Source: UBA1479 sp002706405
GTDB taxonomy: Bacteria; Pseudomonadota; Alphaproteobacteria; Rhodospirillales; Casp-alpha2
Assembly (NCBI GenBank): GCA_963972255.1
Contig: CAXATO010000005.1
Coordinates: forward strand, 124,001 to 188,000
Length of the DNA: 64,000 nucleotides
Reading direction: 5' to 3'
In this document: one piece after another, positions 34,415 through 42,239 of the stretch
Numbering within the stretch: position 1 is the stretch's first letter
Layout: each line of letters opens with the position of its first letter
Program-made: the position numbers and the translations under genes
Notes under the pieces: generated by a model
Told to the model about the DNA's origin: nothing
Databases searched by the model: none
The model's input: the letters and a program-made list of their open reading frames with translations, nothing else

Positions 34415-34723
34415 ATGAAAACCCTTCGCCTGCTTGCCGCCACCCTGCTGCTGACCCTTGTCGCGGGACAGAGTGCCCGCGCGCTTGATGCCTATCCCAG
34501 CGATCTGAGCGGTCAGTTCATGGACTGGTGCACAGGCAAGGGCGGCAGCACGGAAACGGCCTGCACCTGCGCGCTGAAGCGCCTGGCGCAGACCGTGCCG
34601 CCGGCGGCCCTCACCACCTTCGTCGCCGACAAGACCGGCGGGGGCTCGGGCTTTTCCATGTCGACGGCGACCGTCGCCACGGCGGCCCTGGTGACCGATG
34701 CCCTGACCGCCTGCATCAAATAA
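34415..34723 (+). CDS. Small exported Cys-containing protein
   Basis: 102 residues; ATG 34415 is 9 bases from AAGGAG (TTG 34409 is too close). Signal peptide about residues 1-24 ending QSARA. The mature part has four cysteines: FMDWCTGKG, ETACTCALKRL and TACIK at the end, likely two disulfides. I recognise this as a type of small periplasmic protein common in proteobacteria, without known function. 30 bases after the enolase-family gene; possibly co-transcribed, then terminated. Confidence 0.7.
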   Translation: MKTLRLLAATLLLTLVAGQSARALDAYPSDLSGQFMDWCTGKGGSTETACTCALKRLAQTVPPAALTTFVADKTGGGSGFSMSTATVATAALVTDALTACIK

Positions 34724-34730
34724 GAAAAGA

Positions 34731-34755
34731 CCCGCCGGGGTGCGGCGGGCCTTTC
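34731..34755. terminator. Terminator hairpin between convergent genes
   Basis: CCCGCCG and CGGCGGG form a 7-base-pair stem with loop GGGTG, followed by CCTTTCC on the plus strand. It follows the small exported protein and faces the RraA-like gene from the other side; AAAAGA before the stem gives a T-run on the minus strand, so it may work both ways. Confidence 0.65.
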
Positions 34756-34786
34756 CTGAAACGCAGTCGAACCGAACCGAAGGGGA

Positions 34787-35488
34787 TCAGTGGATCTCCT
34801 TCGCGCCCTTCATCGCGGCCTTCAACTTGTTGATGTCGAAGTCCGGCGCCTTGGCGGCGGTCAGGATCACCGCTTCGCGGCGGGTAATCCGGGCCACGAC
34901 CTCGGGGATCTGCTTGACCGCCTCGTCGGGGATCATCACCGCGCCATGGTGGTCGGCGTGGATGATGTTGTTGGTGACCACGGTCATACCGTGGATGGTC
35001 ACCTGACAATCGATGTCGACGACATGGACCCAGGCGTGGGACGGGCCGACTTCGCCGCCGATCAGATTGAAGCCGCGCGCACTGTCCTTCAGATCGCGGA
35101 ACGATCCGTTGGTCACGCCGCCGACCGCGCCCAGGCCCTTGTGCACGGTGGTCTGCACCTCACCCCAGAAGGCGCCGTAGCCGGGCCGGGGGTCGATGTC
35201 CTGGATCACCACCACGGTCGGCTTGGGACCCTGGGCGATGTATTCGTAATAGGCTTCGCGTTTGGCCGCCATTTCCGCCGGCGTTTCGTTGGGCGGCTCG
35301 GCGGCGCGGATGGTCGCCGTGCGGGCATAGCCGCAGATCGGCGGCAGGTCAGGATCAAGCGGCACCAGCGGTTCGGTGGTATAGCCATGGCCGCGCCGTT
35401 CCGGGACGATTTCCTCAAGCGCGTTGCAGATGGTGGGCGTGTCCCATTGGGTCAGGACCGCCAGGTCTTCCGGCGTGAAATCGGTCAA
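34787..35488 (-). CDS. RraA-like protein (4-hydroxy-4-methyl-2-oxoglutarate aldolase family)
   Basis: 233 residues. Core pattern of the RraA/HMG-CHA aldolase fold: TPTICNALEEIVPERRGHGY, VVIQDIDPRPGYGAFWGE, HKGLGAVGGVTNGSFRDLKD and NNIIHADHHGAVMIPDEAV. The G-x20-R-D arrangement of the aldolases is seen (GEVQ...NGSFRD), so an aldolase or decarboxylase activity on a keto acid is more likely than RNase E inhibition. A glutaredoxin-DinB gene lies 35 bases upstream on the same strand and may be in the same operon. Confidence 0.82.
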   Translation of the reverse strand: MTDFTPEDLAVLTQWDTPTICNALEEIVPERRGHGYTTEPLVPLDPDLPPICGYARTATIRAAEPPNETPAEMAAKREAYYEYIAQGPKPTVVVIQDIDPRPGYGAFWGEVQTTVHKGLGAVGGVTNGSFRDLKDSARGFNLIGGEVGPSHAWVHVVDIDCQVTIHGMTVVTNNIIHADHHGAVMIPDEAVKQIPEVVARITRREAVILTAAKAPDFDINKLKAAMKGAKEIH

Positions 35489-35523
35489 TTGGATGTCCTC
35501 TCTTTATTGGTTTTCGTCGGGGC

Positions 35524-36381
35524 CTATTCGGCCGCGCGGGTTTCCGCCGGTCCGGCGAAGGAGGCTTCGTCGAACGACCGTTCGTTGTCCCACACGTTCT
35601 TAGGGATCGGCAAGCCCGCAAAATCGGCATCGGTCAGGGGGCCGTTGGGTTCGATCCCCAATTTCTCGCGCAGCATCAGGATGATCTGGCGGGTGTGCTG
35701 GCCCGTGTGCCAGCCCGTGCGCTCGAGAACCTCATGCAGGGTCACCTCGCCGTAGTAGACCTTGCCCGGCTGTTTGAAGTCGGTGGTCTTGCCGTCGCGG
35801 TCCCACCAGGCGGCAAAGCGGGTCCGGGTATTCGCGCCGTAATCCAGCAGGTCCTGTTTGCTTTTCATGGTTCCGGGCAGGATGGATTTCAGGGCGTCGT
35901 AAGTATAGGGCGCATCGTTCTCGACCCGGTTCAGGAACACGTCGGCGATGTTGAAGACGTGATAGACCAACTGCCGGTAGGAGCGCGGGCGGCCCGGCAG
36001 AAGTTCGTCCAGGCGGGCTTCGGGAATCTGCGCAAGGTAGCGCCCGGCGGCATCCAGGTTCTGCAGGACCTTGTCCTTCATGTCCTCTGGACTGAGCATC
36101 TTGTGGCCGTCGTAGTCGAACCCGGCGACCTTGGCGACATCGCGGAACACGGCACCGTTGGCCCATTTATCGCCCTTGGCGACGATCGGCACCAGGCGCA
36201 CGCCGAGCGCTTCCAATTCCTTGAAGCCTTCCTCGTCCTCGATCACGTTGACCGAGACGAAGGGAATTCCGTGCTCGAGCAAAAATTCTTTTGTTTTCAG
36301 GCAACTGGAGCAGCCGGGCTGCCAGTAGACTTTGACCGGCAGGGCATCGCCCTCGGTCTGGGTTCCCGTTGTTTGGGACAT
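35524..36381 (-). CDS. Glutaredoxin-DinB fusion protein
   Basis: 285 residues. Residues 15-95 are a glutaredoxin-like domain with the redox pair Cys24-Ser-Ser-Cys27 (VYWQPGCSSCLKTKEFL). From about 105 to the end is a four-helix DinB-like domain with the metal-type histidines H141 (LVYHVFNIAD), H225 and H229 (GWHTGQHTRQI). DinB-like enzymes include thiol-dependent transferases such as maleylpyruvate isomerase, so a glutathione- or thiol-dependent reaction is plausible. ATG 36381 has AGAGGAA upstream; the frame runs 28 codons further 5' without a ribosome site. A TTGTATACAA palindrome lies 44 bases upstream. Confidence 0.82.
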   Translation of the reverse strand: MSQTTGTQTEGDALPVKVYWQPGCSSCLKTKEFLLEHGIPFVSVNVIEDEEGFKELEALGVRLVPIVAKGDKWANGAVFRDVAKVAGFDYDGHKMLSPEDMKDKVLQNLDAAGRYLAQIPEARLDELLPGRPRSYRQLVYHVFNIADVFLNRVENDAPYTYDALKSILPGTMKSKQDLLDYGANTRTRFAAWWDRDGKTTDFKQPGKVYYGEVTLHEVLERTGWHTGQHTRQIILMLREKLGIEPNGPLTDADFAGLPIPKNVWDNERSFDEASFAGPAETRAAE

Positions 36382-36424
36382 GTGACTGTTTCCTCTCTGT
36401 TGGGCTGGTGAAACCGGCCCATTA

Positions 36425-36434
36425 TTGTATACAA
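36425..36434. promoter_or_regulatory. TTGTATACAA palindrome, GntR-type operator candidate
   Basis: Exact second copy of the 10-base palindrome seen before the MFS exporter. It lies upstream of the glutaredoxin-DinB gene and 172 bases before the divergent CoA-transferase gene, so it could act on either. Confidence 0.4.
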
Positions 36435-36606
36435 AAGGATAGGCTCGCTTCGCCACTGTAGGCAAGACGCATTGTCCCCGGTCCTGTGGGGCATTGGAAA
36501 ATTTCTACAGCGGCACGATAGAAAAACGAAGGCTTGCCGCGGGGGGCCGGCGGGCTACTCTGCGCGCGGCCGTCGCCATCAGAATAAACGACCCAGGAGA
36601 CTTTCC

Positions 36607-37806
36607 GTGACCCCACTCGCCGGCATCCGCATTCTCGACCTGACCAACGTCCTGGCCGGACCCTTCTGCTGCCACCAACTGGCCCATATGGGCGCCGATG
36701 TCATCAAGGTCGAAGTGCCGGGATCGGGCGACCTGGCGCGGCAATTGGGCGCCGATCCGGATTTGAACCGGAAGGGCATGGGAACCTCGTTCCTGGCCCA
36801 GAACACGGGCAAGCGGTCGATTACCATCAACATGAAGTCGGACAAGGGGAAGGAGGTCTTCCACCGCCTCGTCGCCACGTCAGACGTCTTGGTTGAAAAC
36901 TTCCGGCCCGGCGTCATGGACCGCCTGGGCGTCGGTTACGAGGTGTTGAAAAAGAAACACCCGAACCTGATCTATTGCGCCATCTCGGGCTTCGGGCAGG
37001 ACGGTCCCCTGAAGTCGGCCCCCGCCTATGATCAGATCATCCAGGGCATGGCGGGCGTGATGTCCGTGACCGGGACGCCGGAAACGGCGCCGCTGCGCGT
37101 CGGCTACCCCATGGCCGACACCATCGGCGGCATGACGGCGGCCTTTGCCGTGGCGTCGGCCCTGGGCAACAAGGACCCGAACAACCGCGGCTGCTTCATC
37201 GATGTCGCCATGCTGGAGGCGGTTCTGTCGACCATGGGCTGGGTGGTGTCCAATTTTCTGCAGCTGGGCATGGAACAGCAGCCCATGGGCAACGACAACT
37301 TCACGGCCAGTCCGTCCGGCACCTTCCGCACCGGCGACGGGCCCATCAACATCGCCGCCAACAAGCAGGAACAGTTCGAGGCCGTCTGCGACGTGGTTGG
37401 CCGTCCGGAGTTGAAGACCGATCCCCGTTTCGCCGAACGCCAGGCGCGTCTCGACAATCGGCAGGAACTGACGGCGCTGCTGGAGGAGGCCATGGCCACG
37501 AACACCGCCGGCCATTGGCGCGCGGCCCTGAATGCCGCCGGGGTGCCGGCGGGCGAGGTCCTGACCGTTCCCCAGATCCTGGCGCATCCGCAGATCGCCG
37601 ACCGGGGCCTGATCGCCACCTTCGAAAACGTGCCCGGCGTCGGTCGTGACGTGCGGGTGGCGCGGGCGGGGGTCAAGATCGACCATGCGCCCGTGGCGAC
37701 CAACACGCCGCCGCCGCTGCTTGGTCAGGACACGGACGAGCTTCTGGGCGAACTGGGGTTTTCGGCGGACGACATCGCGGCGCTGAAGGCGGACAAGGCG
37801 GTATGA
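36607..37806 (+). CDS. CaiB/BaiF family CoA-transferase (class III)
   Basis: 399 residues; GTG 36607 has AGGAGA 6 bases upstream, while an ATG at 36472 lies in non-coding-looking sequence. Class III marks: GIRILDLTNVLAGPFCCHQL, GADVIKVEVPGSGD, KRSITINMKSDKGKEVF, DVLVENFRPGVMDRLG, and the catalytic Asp in GCFIDVAMLEAVLST. It moves CoA between carboxylic acids, activating its substrate without ATP. The next gene, an ACAD10/11-type kinase homologue, overlaps by ATGA, so the acceptor acid may feed that kinase. Confidence 0.92.
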   Translation: MTPLAGIRILDLTNVLAGPFCCHQLAHMGADVIKVEVPGSGDLARQLGADPDLNRKGMGTSFLAQNTGKRSITINMKSDKGKEVFHRLVATSDVLVENFRPGVMDRLGVGYEVLKKKHPNLIYCAISGFGQDGPLKSAPAYDQIIQGMAGVMSVTGTPETAPLRVGYPMADTIGGMTAAFAVASALGNKDPNNRGCFIDVAMLEAVLSTMGWVVSNFLQLGMEQQPMGNDNFTASPSGTFRTGDGPINIAANKQEQFEAVCDVVGRPELKTDPRFAERQARLDNRQELTALLEEAMATNTAGHWRAALNAAGVPAGEVLTVPQILAHPQIADRGLIATFENVPGVGRDVRVARAGVKIDHAPVATNTPPPLLGQDTDELLGELGFSADDIAALKADKAV

Positions 37807-38840
37807 CCGGCGAACCGGCTCATCCGCTGGACCTGACGGCGCTTGCCGAGCACATGGCGGCGCACCTCGACGGGGTGACGCCGCCGCTCACCGCCCGCCA
37901 GTTCGCCGGCGGCATGTCCAATCCGACCTTCGAATTGACGGACGTGGCCGGGCGGCGCTTCGTGCTGCGCAAGAAACCGCCGGGCGAGCTGCTGCCTTCG
38001 GCCCATGCGGTCGACCGGGAGTTCCGCATCATGTCGGCGCTCAAAGGCGGCGACGTGCCGGTCGCCGAGCCCCTGATCCTGTGCATGGACGACGCCGTGA
38101 TCGGGCAGGCGTTCTATATCATGGCCCATGTCGACGGGCGGGTGTTCCGTGAATTAGCACTGCCGGGCATGGCAGCATCGGAGCGGGCGGCGATCTATGA
38201 CGCCATGAACGAGACATTGGCCCGGCTGCACCGCGTCGACTGGCGGGCGGCGGGGCTGGCGGACTTCGGGCGCGAGGGCGGCTATGCGGCGCGCCAGGTC
38301 AAGCGTTGGACCGCGCAGTATCAGGCTTCGGCCACGGACGATCTCGACGCCATGAACCGGCTGATCGACTGGCTGCCGGAAAACCTGCCCGAACATGCCG
38401 AAACGACCATCGCCCATGGCGACTTCCGGCTGGAGAACATGATCTTTCACCCGACGGAGGCGCGCGTGCTGGCCGTCGTCGACTGGGAGCTGTCGACCCT
38501 GGGTGATCCGCTCGCGGACCTTGCCTATAACTGCTTGCCCTGGCACATGCCCGATGCGCGGCGCGGCGACCTGCGGACCAACGACCCGGCGCAGACCGGC
38601 ATCCCGGCGGAAGCGGACTATCTGGCGGCCTATGCAACGCGCACGGGCCGCGCCGACACGGGGGACTGGACCTTCTATCTGGTGCTGTCCCTGTTCCGCC
38701 TGGGGGCGATCGCCCAAGGCGTCTACAAACGCGGGCTCGACGGCAACGCCACATCATCGGCGGCGTTGCAGCGCCGTGACGTCTGCCGCAACCTGTCGCA
38801 GATTGCCTGGGGCTTGATCGAGAAAGCGGGCCGGGCCTAG
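37803..38840 (+). CDS. Phosphotransferase of the ACAD10/11 kinase type (APH fold)
   Basis: 345 residues. APH/choline-kinase fold: TARQFAGGMSNPTFELTD and RRFVLRKKPPGELLPSAHAV hold the nucleotide loop and Lys; the catalytic loop is HGDFRLEN (205-212), and the metal Asp is D227 in VVDWELSTLGDPLADLAY. These motifs, including the RKKPPG and LLPSAHAV segments, are those of the kinase half of ACAD10/ACAD11, which phosphorylates 4-hydroxyacyl-CoAs before dehydrogenase action. Here it stands alone, translationally coupled to a CoA-transferase; an ACAD11-like dehydrogenase is 3.4 kb away. Activity is inferred from the family. Confidence 0.85.
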   Translation: MTGEPAHPLDLTALAEHMAAHLDGVTPPLTARQFAGGMSNPTFELTDVAGRRFVLRKKPPGELLPSAHAVDREFRIMSALKGGDVPVAEPLILCMDDAVIGQAFYIMAHVDGRVFRELALPGMAASERAAIYDAMNETLARLHRVDWRAAGLADFGREGGYAARQVKRWTAQYQASATDDLDAMNRLIDWLPENLPEHAETTIAHGDFRLENMIFHPTEARVLAVVDWELSTLGDPLADLAYNCLPWHMPDARRGDLRTNDPAQTGIPAEADYLAAYATRTGRADTGDWTFYLVLSLFRLGAIAQGVYKRGLDGNATSSAALQRRDVCRNLSQIAWGLIEKAGRA

Positions 38841-38841
38841 G

Positions 38842-40239
38842 TCACACCGTGGTCGGCGGATTGACGACCCGCGATTTCGGCAGGTGAATGCAGACCGTCG
38901 TACCCGCGCCGGGGGCGCTGGTCAGCGAGACGCGACCGCCGTGCAATTCGACCAGCGACTTCACCAGCGCCAGGCCCAGCCCTGTTCCCCGGCGGGCCGC
39001 GACATATTCATGGTTCCCGCGTTGCGAGAACGGCTCGAAAATCTGGGCTTGGTCGCGTTCGGGTATGCCGATACCGGTATCCGCCACGGTGAGGATACAT
39101 TCCCCGTCATTGTCGAGCTCGACGGACAGGTCGATGGTGCCGCCGGGCGGCGTGAACTTCACGGCGTTGGACAGTAAATTCAGGACGGACTGATAAATTG
39201 CCCGCCGGTCGGCATGGACGAACAGGCCGGTTTCCAGGCCATGGACCGCCAGGGTCAGCGGGGCGGAAGCCTCCCAACCTTTGACGACCTGAAGCGCCGC
39301 GTTGACGCATTTGCCGATGTCGAAATCGCTTTCCGTCAGATCATATTTTCCGAAGTCGATCTTCGACAGGTCGAGCACGTCATTGACCAAGGACAGCAGG
39401 TGTTCGCCGCTTTCGTAGATGTCCTGCACGTATTCCCGGTGCTTGGTGTTTTCCAGGGGGCCGAGGTCGCCGCGCAGGAGAACCTGGGTCAGGCCTTGGA
39501 TGGAATTCAGCGGGGTGCGGAATTCGTGGCTCATATGCGCGAGGAAGCGTCCCTTGGTTCGCTCCGCCTCGCGCGCGCGATTGCGCTCAATGTTCAAAAT
39601 TCTGTTCTGACGCTGCAATTGGACGGCCGTCCAGACGGCAACCCCGGCGGGAATGCTGAGCGCTAGCAAGGCCAGCCCTGCGGCGCGCCAACCGAAACTC
39701 AGAAAGCTCGAGCGCAGCGCCGCCGTTTCAGCCGTGCGGTCCATGTAGACCTCGGCGACGGCGACCATGCGGTCATTGCGCCAGACGGGAACATAGGTTT
39801 CCGCATAGACGTCCGGCCGGTCGGTTTTCAGCCGGCCGTCCTCCAATTCGGAATAGGGCTCGCCGGTCTCAACAACGGAAAGCGCTTTCCAATTGTCTTC
39901 GCCCACCGTCGGATTGTTGGCGAGGTCCGTGTTCAAGTCGTCGGATATCAAGCGGATCCGGCCTTTGGTATCGAACAGCTTGAACCGGAAGATGTCGCCG
40001 AACCCCCGCACGCCGCTTAGGAACTGTTGTTCTTCGTCGCTGAGCATGGCGCCGTTGGCAATGTGCTCGATCCGGCTCATGCGGTTGCCGATATAGCCGG
40101 CCCAGGCAACCGATGTACGTTCCGCCTGTTCGATCACGATCCGGTCGAGTGTCGCATTGAAAACGAGCACCCCGACGAAGATCAATGCGGCAAAAACACC
40201 ACAGCCAAGCGTGGCGGTTAGGACAAGCCGGTGTTTCAA
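38842..40239 (-). CDS. Membrane sensor histidine kinase with periplasmic Cache-like domain
   Basis: 465 residues if begun at TTG 40239 (AGG 9 bases upstream); the frame stays open to 40449 but would then overlap the divergent phosphatase gene and lacks a ribosome site. Two membrane helices (about 8-28 and 180-200) flank a periplasmic domain containing FRFKLFDTKGRIRLISDD and DVYAETYVPVWRNDRM, Cache-like in layout. Then HisKA (FLAHMSHEFRTPLNSIQGL) and HATPase (NLLSNAVKFTPPGG, DTGIGIPERD, GTGLGLALVKSL). No receiver. It ends one base after the kinase-like gene's stop on the other strand. Ligand and partner are unknown. Confidence 0.85.
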   Translation of the reverse strand: MKHRLVLTATLGCGVFAALIFVGVLVFNATLDRIVIEQAERTSVAWAGYIGNRMSRIEHIANGAMLSDEEQQFLSGVRGFGDIFRFKLFDTKGRIRLISDDLNTDLANNPTVGEDNWKALSVVETGEPYSELEDGRLKTDRPDVYAETYVPVWRNDRMVAVAEVYMDRTAETAALRSSFLSFGWRAAGLALLALSIPAGVAVWTAVQLQRQNRILNIERNRAREAERTKGRFLAHMSHEFRTPLNSIQGLTQVLLRGDLGPLENTKHREYVQDIYESGEHLLSLVNDVLDLSKIDFGKYDLTESDFDIGKCVNAALQVVKGWEASAPLTLAVHGLETGLFVHADRRAIYQSVLNLLSNAVKFTPPGGTIDLSVELDNDGECILTVADTGIGIPERDQAQIFEPFSQRGNHEYVAARRGTGLGLALVKSLVELHGGRVSLTSAPGAGTTVCIHLPKSRVVNPPTTV

Positions 40240-40358
40240 AAAATCATACCTATTTTTCGGCAAGCTGCTGGAAACTAAGGCATTATAAACGCTGGCCGTG
40301 ACTGCGGCTATATGACCAAAGGCTAACCGCGGATGATCTGAACGGGGCGGATGGGGAT

Positions 40359-40925
40359 ATGATGTTCGGCAGGCTCGCCTTATTGGTTTGCATTCTGGTT
40401 CTGGCCGTCCGGCCGCTCGGTGCGGACATGCGATCCCCTGTGTCGGCACTGTCAGCGGGTGGGCATTTCGCCATGGTGCGTCATGCCTTGGCCCCGGGAG
40501 GCGGAGACCCGAAAGGCTTCACCTTGGGCGACTGTTCGACGCAGCGCAATTTGAACGATGTGGGGCGTGCGCAGGCGCGGCGCATCGGAGACATGTTCCG
40601 CGCCGCCGGGATCACGCAGGCGCAGGTGTTTAGCAGCCAATGGTGCCGCTGCCGGGATACCGCGGCGGGCATGGCACTTGGTCCGGTTGTGGAGTTGCCG
40701 GCCCTGAACTCTTTTCACCGGATGCCCACTCAGAAGGACAGCCGGCTCGCGGCGCTTCGCGCATGGCTTACCGAACAGCCGTTGGACGGACCGGTCGTGC
40801 TGGTCACGCATTACACGCTGGTTTCGGGGCTTGTCGGCGTCGCGTTGCAGCCCGGCGAGGTCGCCATCGTACGACGGGACGGCAATGGCCGCTTCACGGT
40901 CGTGGCGACCGTCGCGGCGGAATGA
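40359..40925 (+). CDS. Exported histidine phosphatase family protein
   Basis: 188 residues with a signal peptide (LALLVCILVLAVRPLGAD). Phosphohistidine-type catalytic motif FAMVRHALAPGGG (RHA in place of RHG), NDVGRAQARRIGDMF, SSQWCRCRDTA, and the second histidine in LVTHYTLVSGL. Such periplasmic branch members dephosphorylate small substrates or lipid-linked phosphates. Divergent from the histidine kinase with 119 bases between. A second ATG 3 bases on is an alternative start. Confidence 0.82.
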   Translation: MMFGRLALLVCILVLAVRPLGADMRSPVSALSAGGHFAMVRHALAPGGGDPKGFTLGDCSTQRNLNDVGRAQARRIGDMFRAAGITQAQVFSSQWCRCRDTAAGMALGPVVELPALNSFHRMPTQKDSRLAALRAWLTEQPLDGPVVLVTHYTLVSGLVGVALQPGEVAIVRRDGNGRFTVVATVAAE

Positions 40926-40943
40926 GTCGAAGGGGTCGAACAA

Positions 40944-40965
40944 GGCAAGGCAAGCCGGCCTTGCC
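40944..40965. terminator. Hairpin between convergent genes
   Basis: GGCAAGGC and GCCTTGCC make a perfect 8-base-pair stem with a 6-base loop between the phosphatase and zinc-ribbon genes. No T-run on either side; it may act as a weak two-way terminator. Confidence 0.5.
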
Positions 40966-40974
40966 GTGGGAGGG

Positions 40975-41187
40975 TCAGCTGACGGTTGAACCGGACCGTT
41001 GGGGCAGGGGGGCGTCATTGCGCCAAGCGCTCGAGCCTTTGCAGCGCGGGCAGATCCGTTCACCGGACCAGGCACTCATGAACTGAGTCTCACACCGCAG
41101 GCACGGCCGGGTCTTGGGCCGGTCCCAGGTTGTCTGGTCGCCGTCGGCGTCCGTTTCATGATCCTTGGTTTCGATGGCGTCGGTCAC
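40975..41187 (-). CDS. Small zinc-ribbon protein
   Basis: 70 residues. An acidic N terminus (KDHETDADGDQTTWDRPK) precedes a zinc ribbon with Cys29-x2-Cys32 and Cys46-x2-Cys49 (RPCLRCETQFMSAW, ERICPRCKGS). The end is short and polar. It likely binds zinc and perhaps nucleic acid or protein; no specific role is known. It sits upstream of a Lys-rich protein gene on the same strand, 59 bases away. Confidence 0.75.
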   Translation of the reverse strand: MTDAIETKDHETDADGDQTTWDRPKTRPCLRCETQFMSAWSGERICPRCKGSSAWRNDAPLPQRSGSTVS

Positions 41188-41246
41188 GGAGATTCTCTTT
41201 ATTCAGTGTCTTTGAACAGATATCGCATCCACGGGGCCTATCGGCC

Positions 41247-41558
41247 TTAGAAGCGGTGGAACTGAGGCAGCGCGCCCGCAGCTTTCTTCTTGCCCGCCTT
41301 GATGACCTTCGTGGCCTTCGTCGCCTTGGCAGCCTTCGTGGCTTTTACGGGCTTGGCGGCGGCTTCCCGTTCGGCGTCTTCTCGGTCGCTGGCTTCCTTG
41401 GCCAGACGCTGCGCCTTCAATTTGGCAACGTGCTGGGATTTTTCATCACGCGCGCGCTCTTTGTCTTCGAGCACTTTCTTGTTCTTCTTCTGGGCGGCCA
41501 GGAATTCGTCTTCCGCCCGTGATCGGGCAGTCGTGCGCTGGCGGGTCGATGTCGTCAC
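41247..41558 (-). CDS. Lys/Ala-rich basic protein, histone H1-like tail
   Basis: 103 residues; GTG 41558 has AGGAGAG upstream (an in-frame ATG at 41606 has none). The first 60 residues form a charged helix (FLAAQKKNKKVLEDKERARD). The end is a low-complexity tail of KATKAAKATKATKVIK type, like bacterial H1-like nucleoid proteins. No fold recognised. It could bind nucleic acid; it shares its strand with cspA and the zinc-ribbon gene. Low complexity makes family assignment uncertain. Confidence 0.6.
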   Translation of the reverse strand: MTTSTRQRTTARSRAEDEFLAAQKKNKKVLEDKERARDEKSQHVAKLKAQRLAKEASDREDAEREAAAKPVKATKAAKATKATKVIKAGKKKAAGALPQFHRF

Positions 41559-41610
41559 GGCGGCTCTCCTATGCTGCAATGAAAGTGCAGGCGGCATGGA
41601 ATGCACGCTG

Positions 41611-41656
41611 CCCGTAAATACGGGTGAGTCCGCCCCCGGCCGATGGCAGGGGGCGG
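41611..41656 (-). terminator. Tandem hairpins after cspA
   Basis: On the minus strand the first stem is CCGCCCCC with GGGGGCGG (8 exact pairs, 41630-41656), the second CCCGTA-AA-TACGGG (41611-41624). Both lie directly downstream of cspA. There is no clear T-run, so termination strength is uncertain. Confidence 0.55.
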
Positions 41657-41667
41657 GATCTCAGACG

Positions 41668-41877
41668 TTAGTCGGCGATCGTCAAGTTCTCAGCGGAGGA
41701 CTTGCCGTTCTGCCCGGCCTGCAGGTCGTAGGTGACCTTCTGACCTTCGCGCAGCGAGTGAATGCCGGCGCGTTCGACGGCGGAGATATGCACGAATGCA
41801 TCCTTGGAGCCATCGTCGGGCTGAATGAAGCCGAAACCCTTGTTCGGGTTAAACCATTTTACGGTACCAGTAGCCAT
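41668..41877 (-). CDS. cspA: Cold-shock protein (CspA family)
   Basis: 69 residues, the usual size. RNA-binding motifs KGFGFIQPDDG (RNP1) and DAFVHISAVE (RNP2) are intact, and the sequence starts MATGTVKWFNPNKGFG. It is a single-stranded RNA/DNA-binding beta barrel acting as RNA chaperone. A leader of about 125 bases upstream is typical of cold-regulated csp genes. The DEAD-box helicase at 55.8 kb is a likely functional partner in cold RNA remodelling. Confidence 0.96.
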   Translation of the reverse strand: MATGTVKWFNPNKGFGFIQPDDGSKDAFVHISAVERAGIHSLREGQKVTYDLQAGQNGKSSAENLTIAD

Positions 41878-42239
41878 TGTCGTTTTCCTCGTTCAATGGG
41901 TGAAGCAAATGCGCCCCGCACCATGCGCGGCGCGGCGTTTTAACGTTCACATTGTCAGGGGATAACGAAGCTACCCGGCGAACCGGTATCTAAGATCGAC
42001 ATAACAAATGTAACACGTATGAGCCATATGGGGGTCAAATGCCTAAAAAGTCAATGGTCGCGGGGGGCGTGTTACGGTCCCTTTGGCTCCGATGGCATTG
42101 AAAAAAATCAAAAAATTCCGAAAAGGACGATTTTTAACAAAGGCATACGGACGATTTCATGAATATTTACGGAACGCCGTTTCGGTAAATAAAATTTTCC
42201 GATTGTTCGCATTGTTATTTTTCAATTCAGGGCAGGAAC
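41878..42239. other. cspA leader and AT-rich spacer
   Basis: 362 bases without a credible gene. The part next to cspA (to about 42003) is its probable 5' leader, with GC-rich inverted segments near 41910-41940 that can fold. Beyond the promoter, 42090-42239 is strikingly AT-rich for this genome (several A/T runs), lying behind the stop of the acyl-CoA dehydrogenase. An open frame there on the plus strand has unnatural composition. Confidence 0.5.
42010..42038 (-). promoter_or_regulatory. Putative cspA promoter
   Basis: On the minus strand TTGACC and TGTTAC are separated by 17 bases, placing the start about 125 bases before the cspA ATG. The -10 is a weak match. Confidence 0.4.

Noticed and set aside
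40240..40449. Longer N terminus of the Cache-like kinase
   Set aside because: It would overlap the divergent phosphatase gene, has non-membrane unnatural sequence, and no ribosome site.
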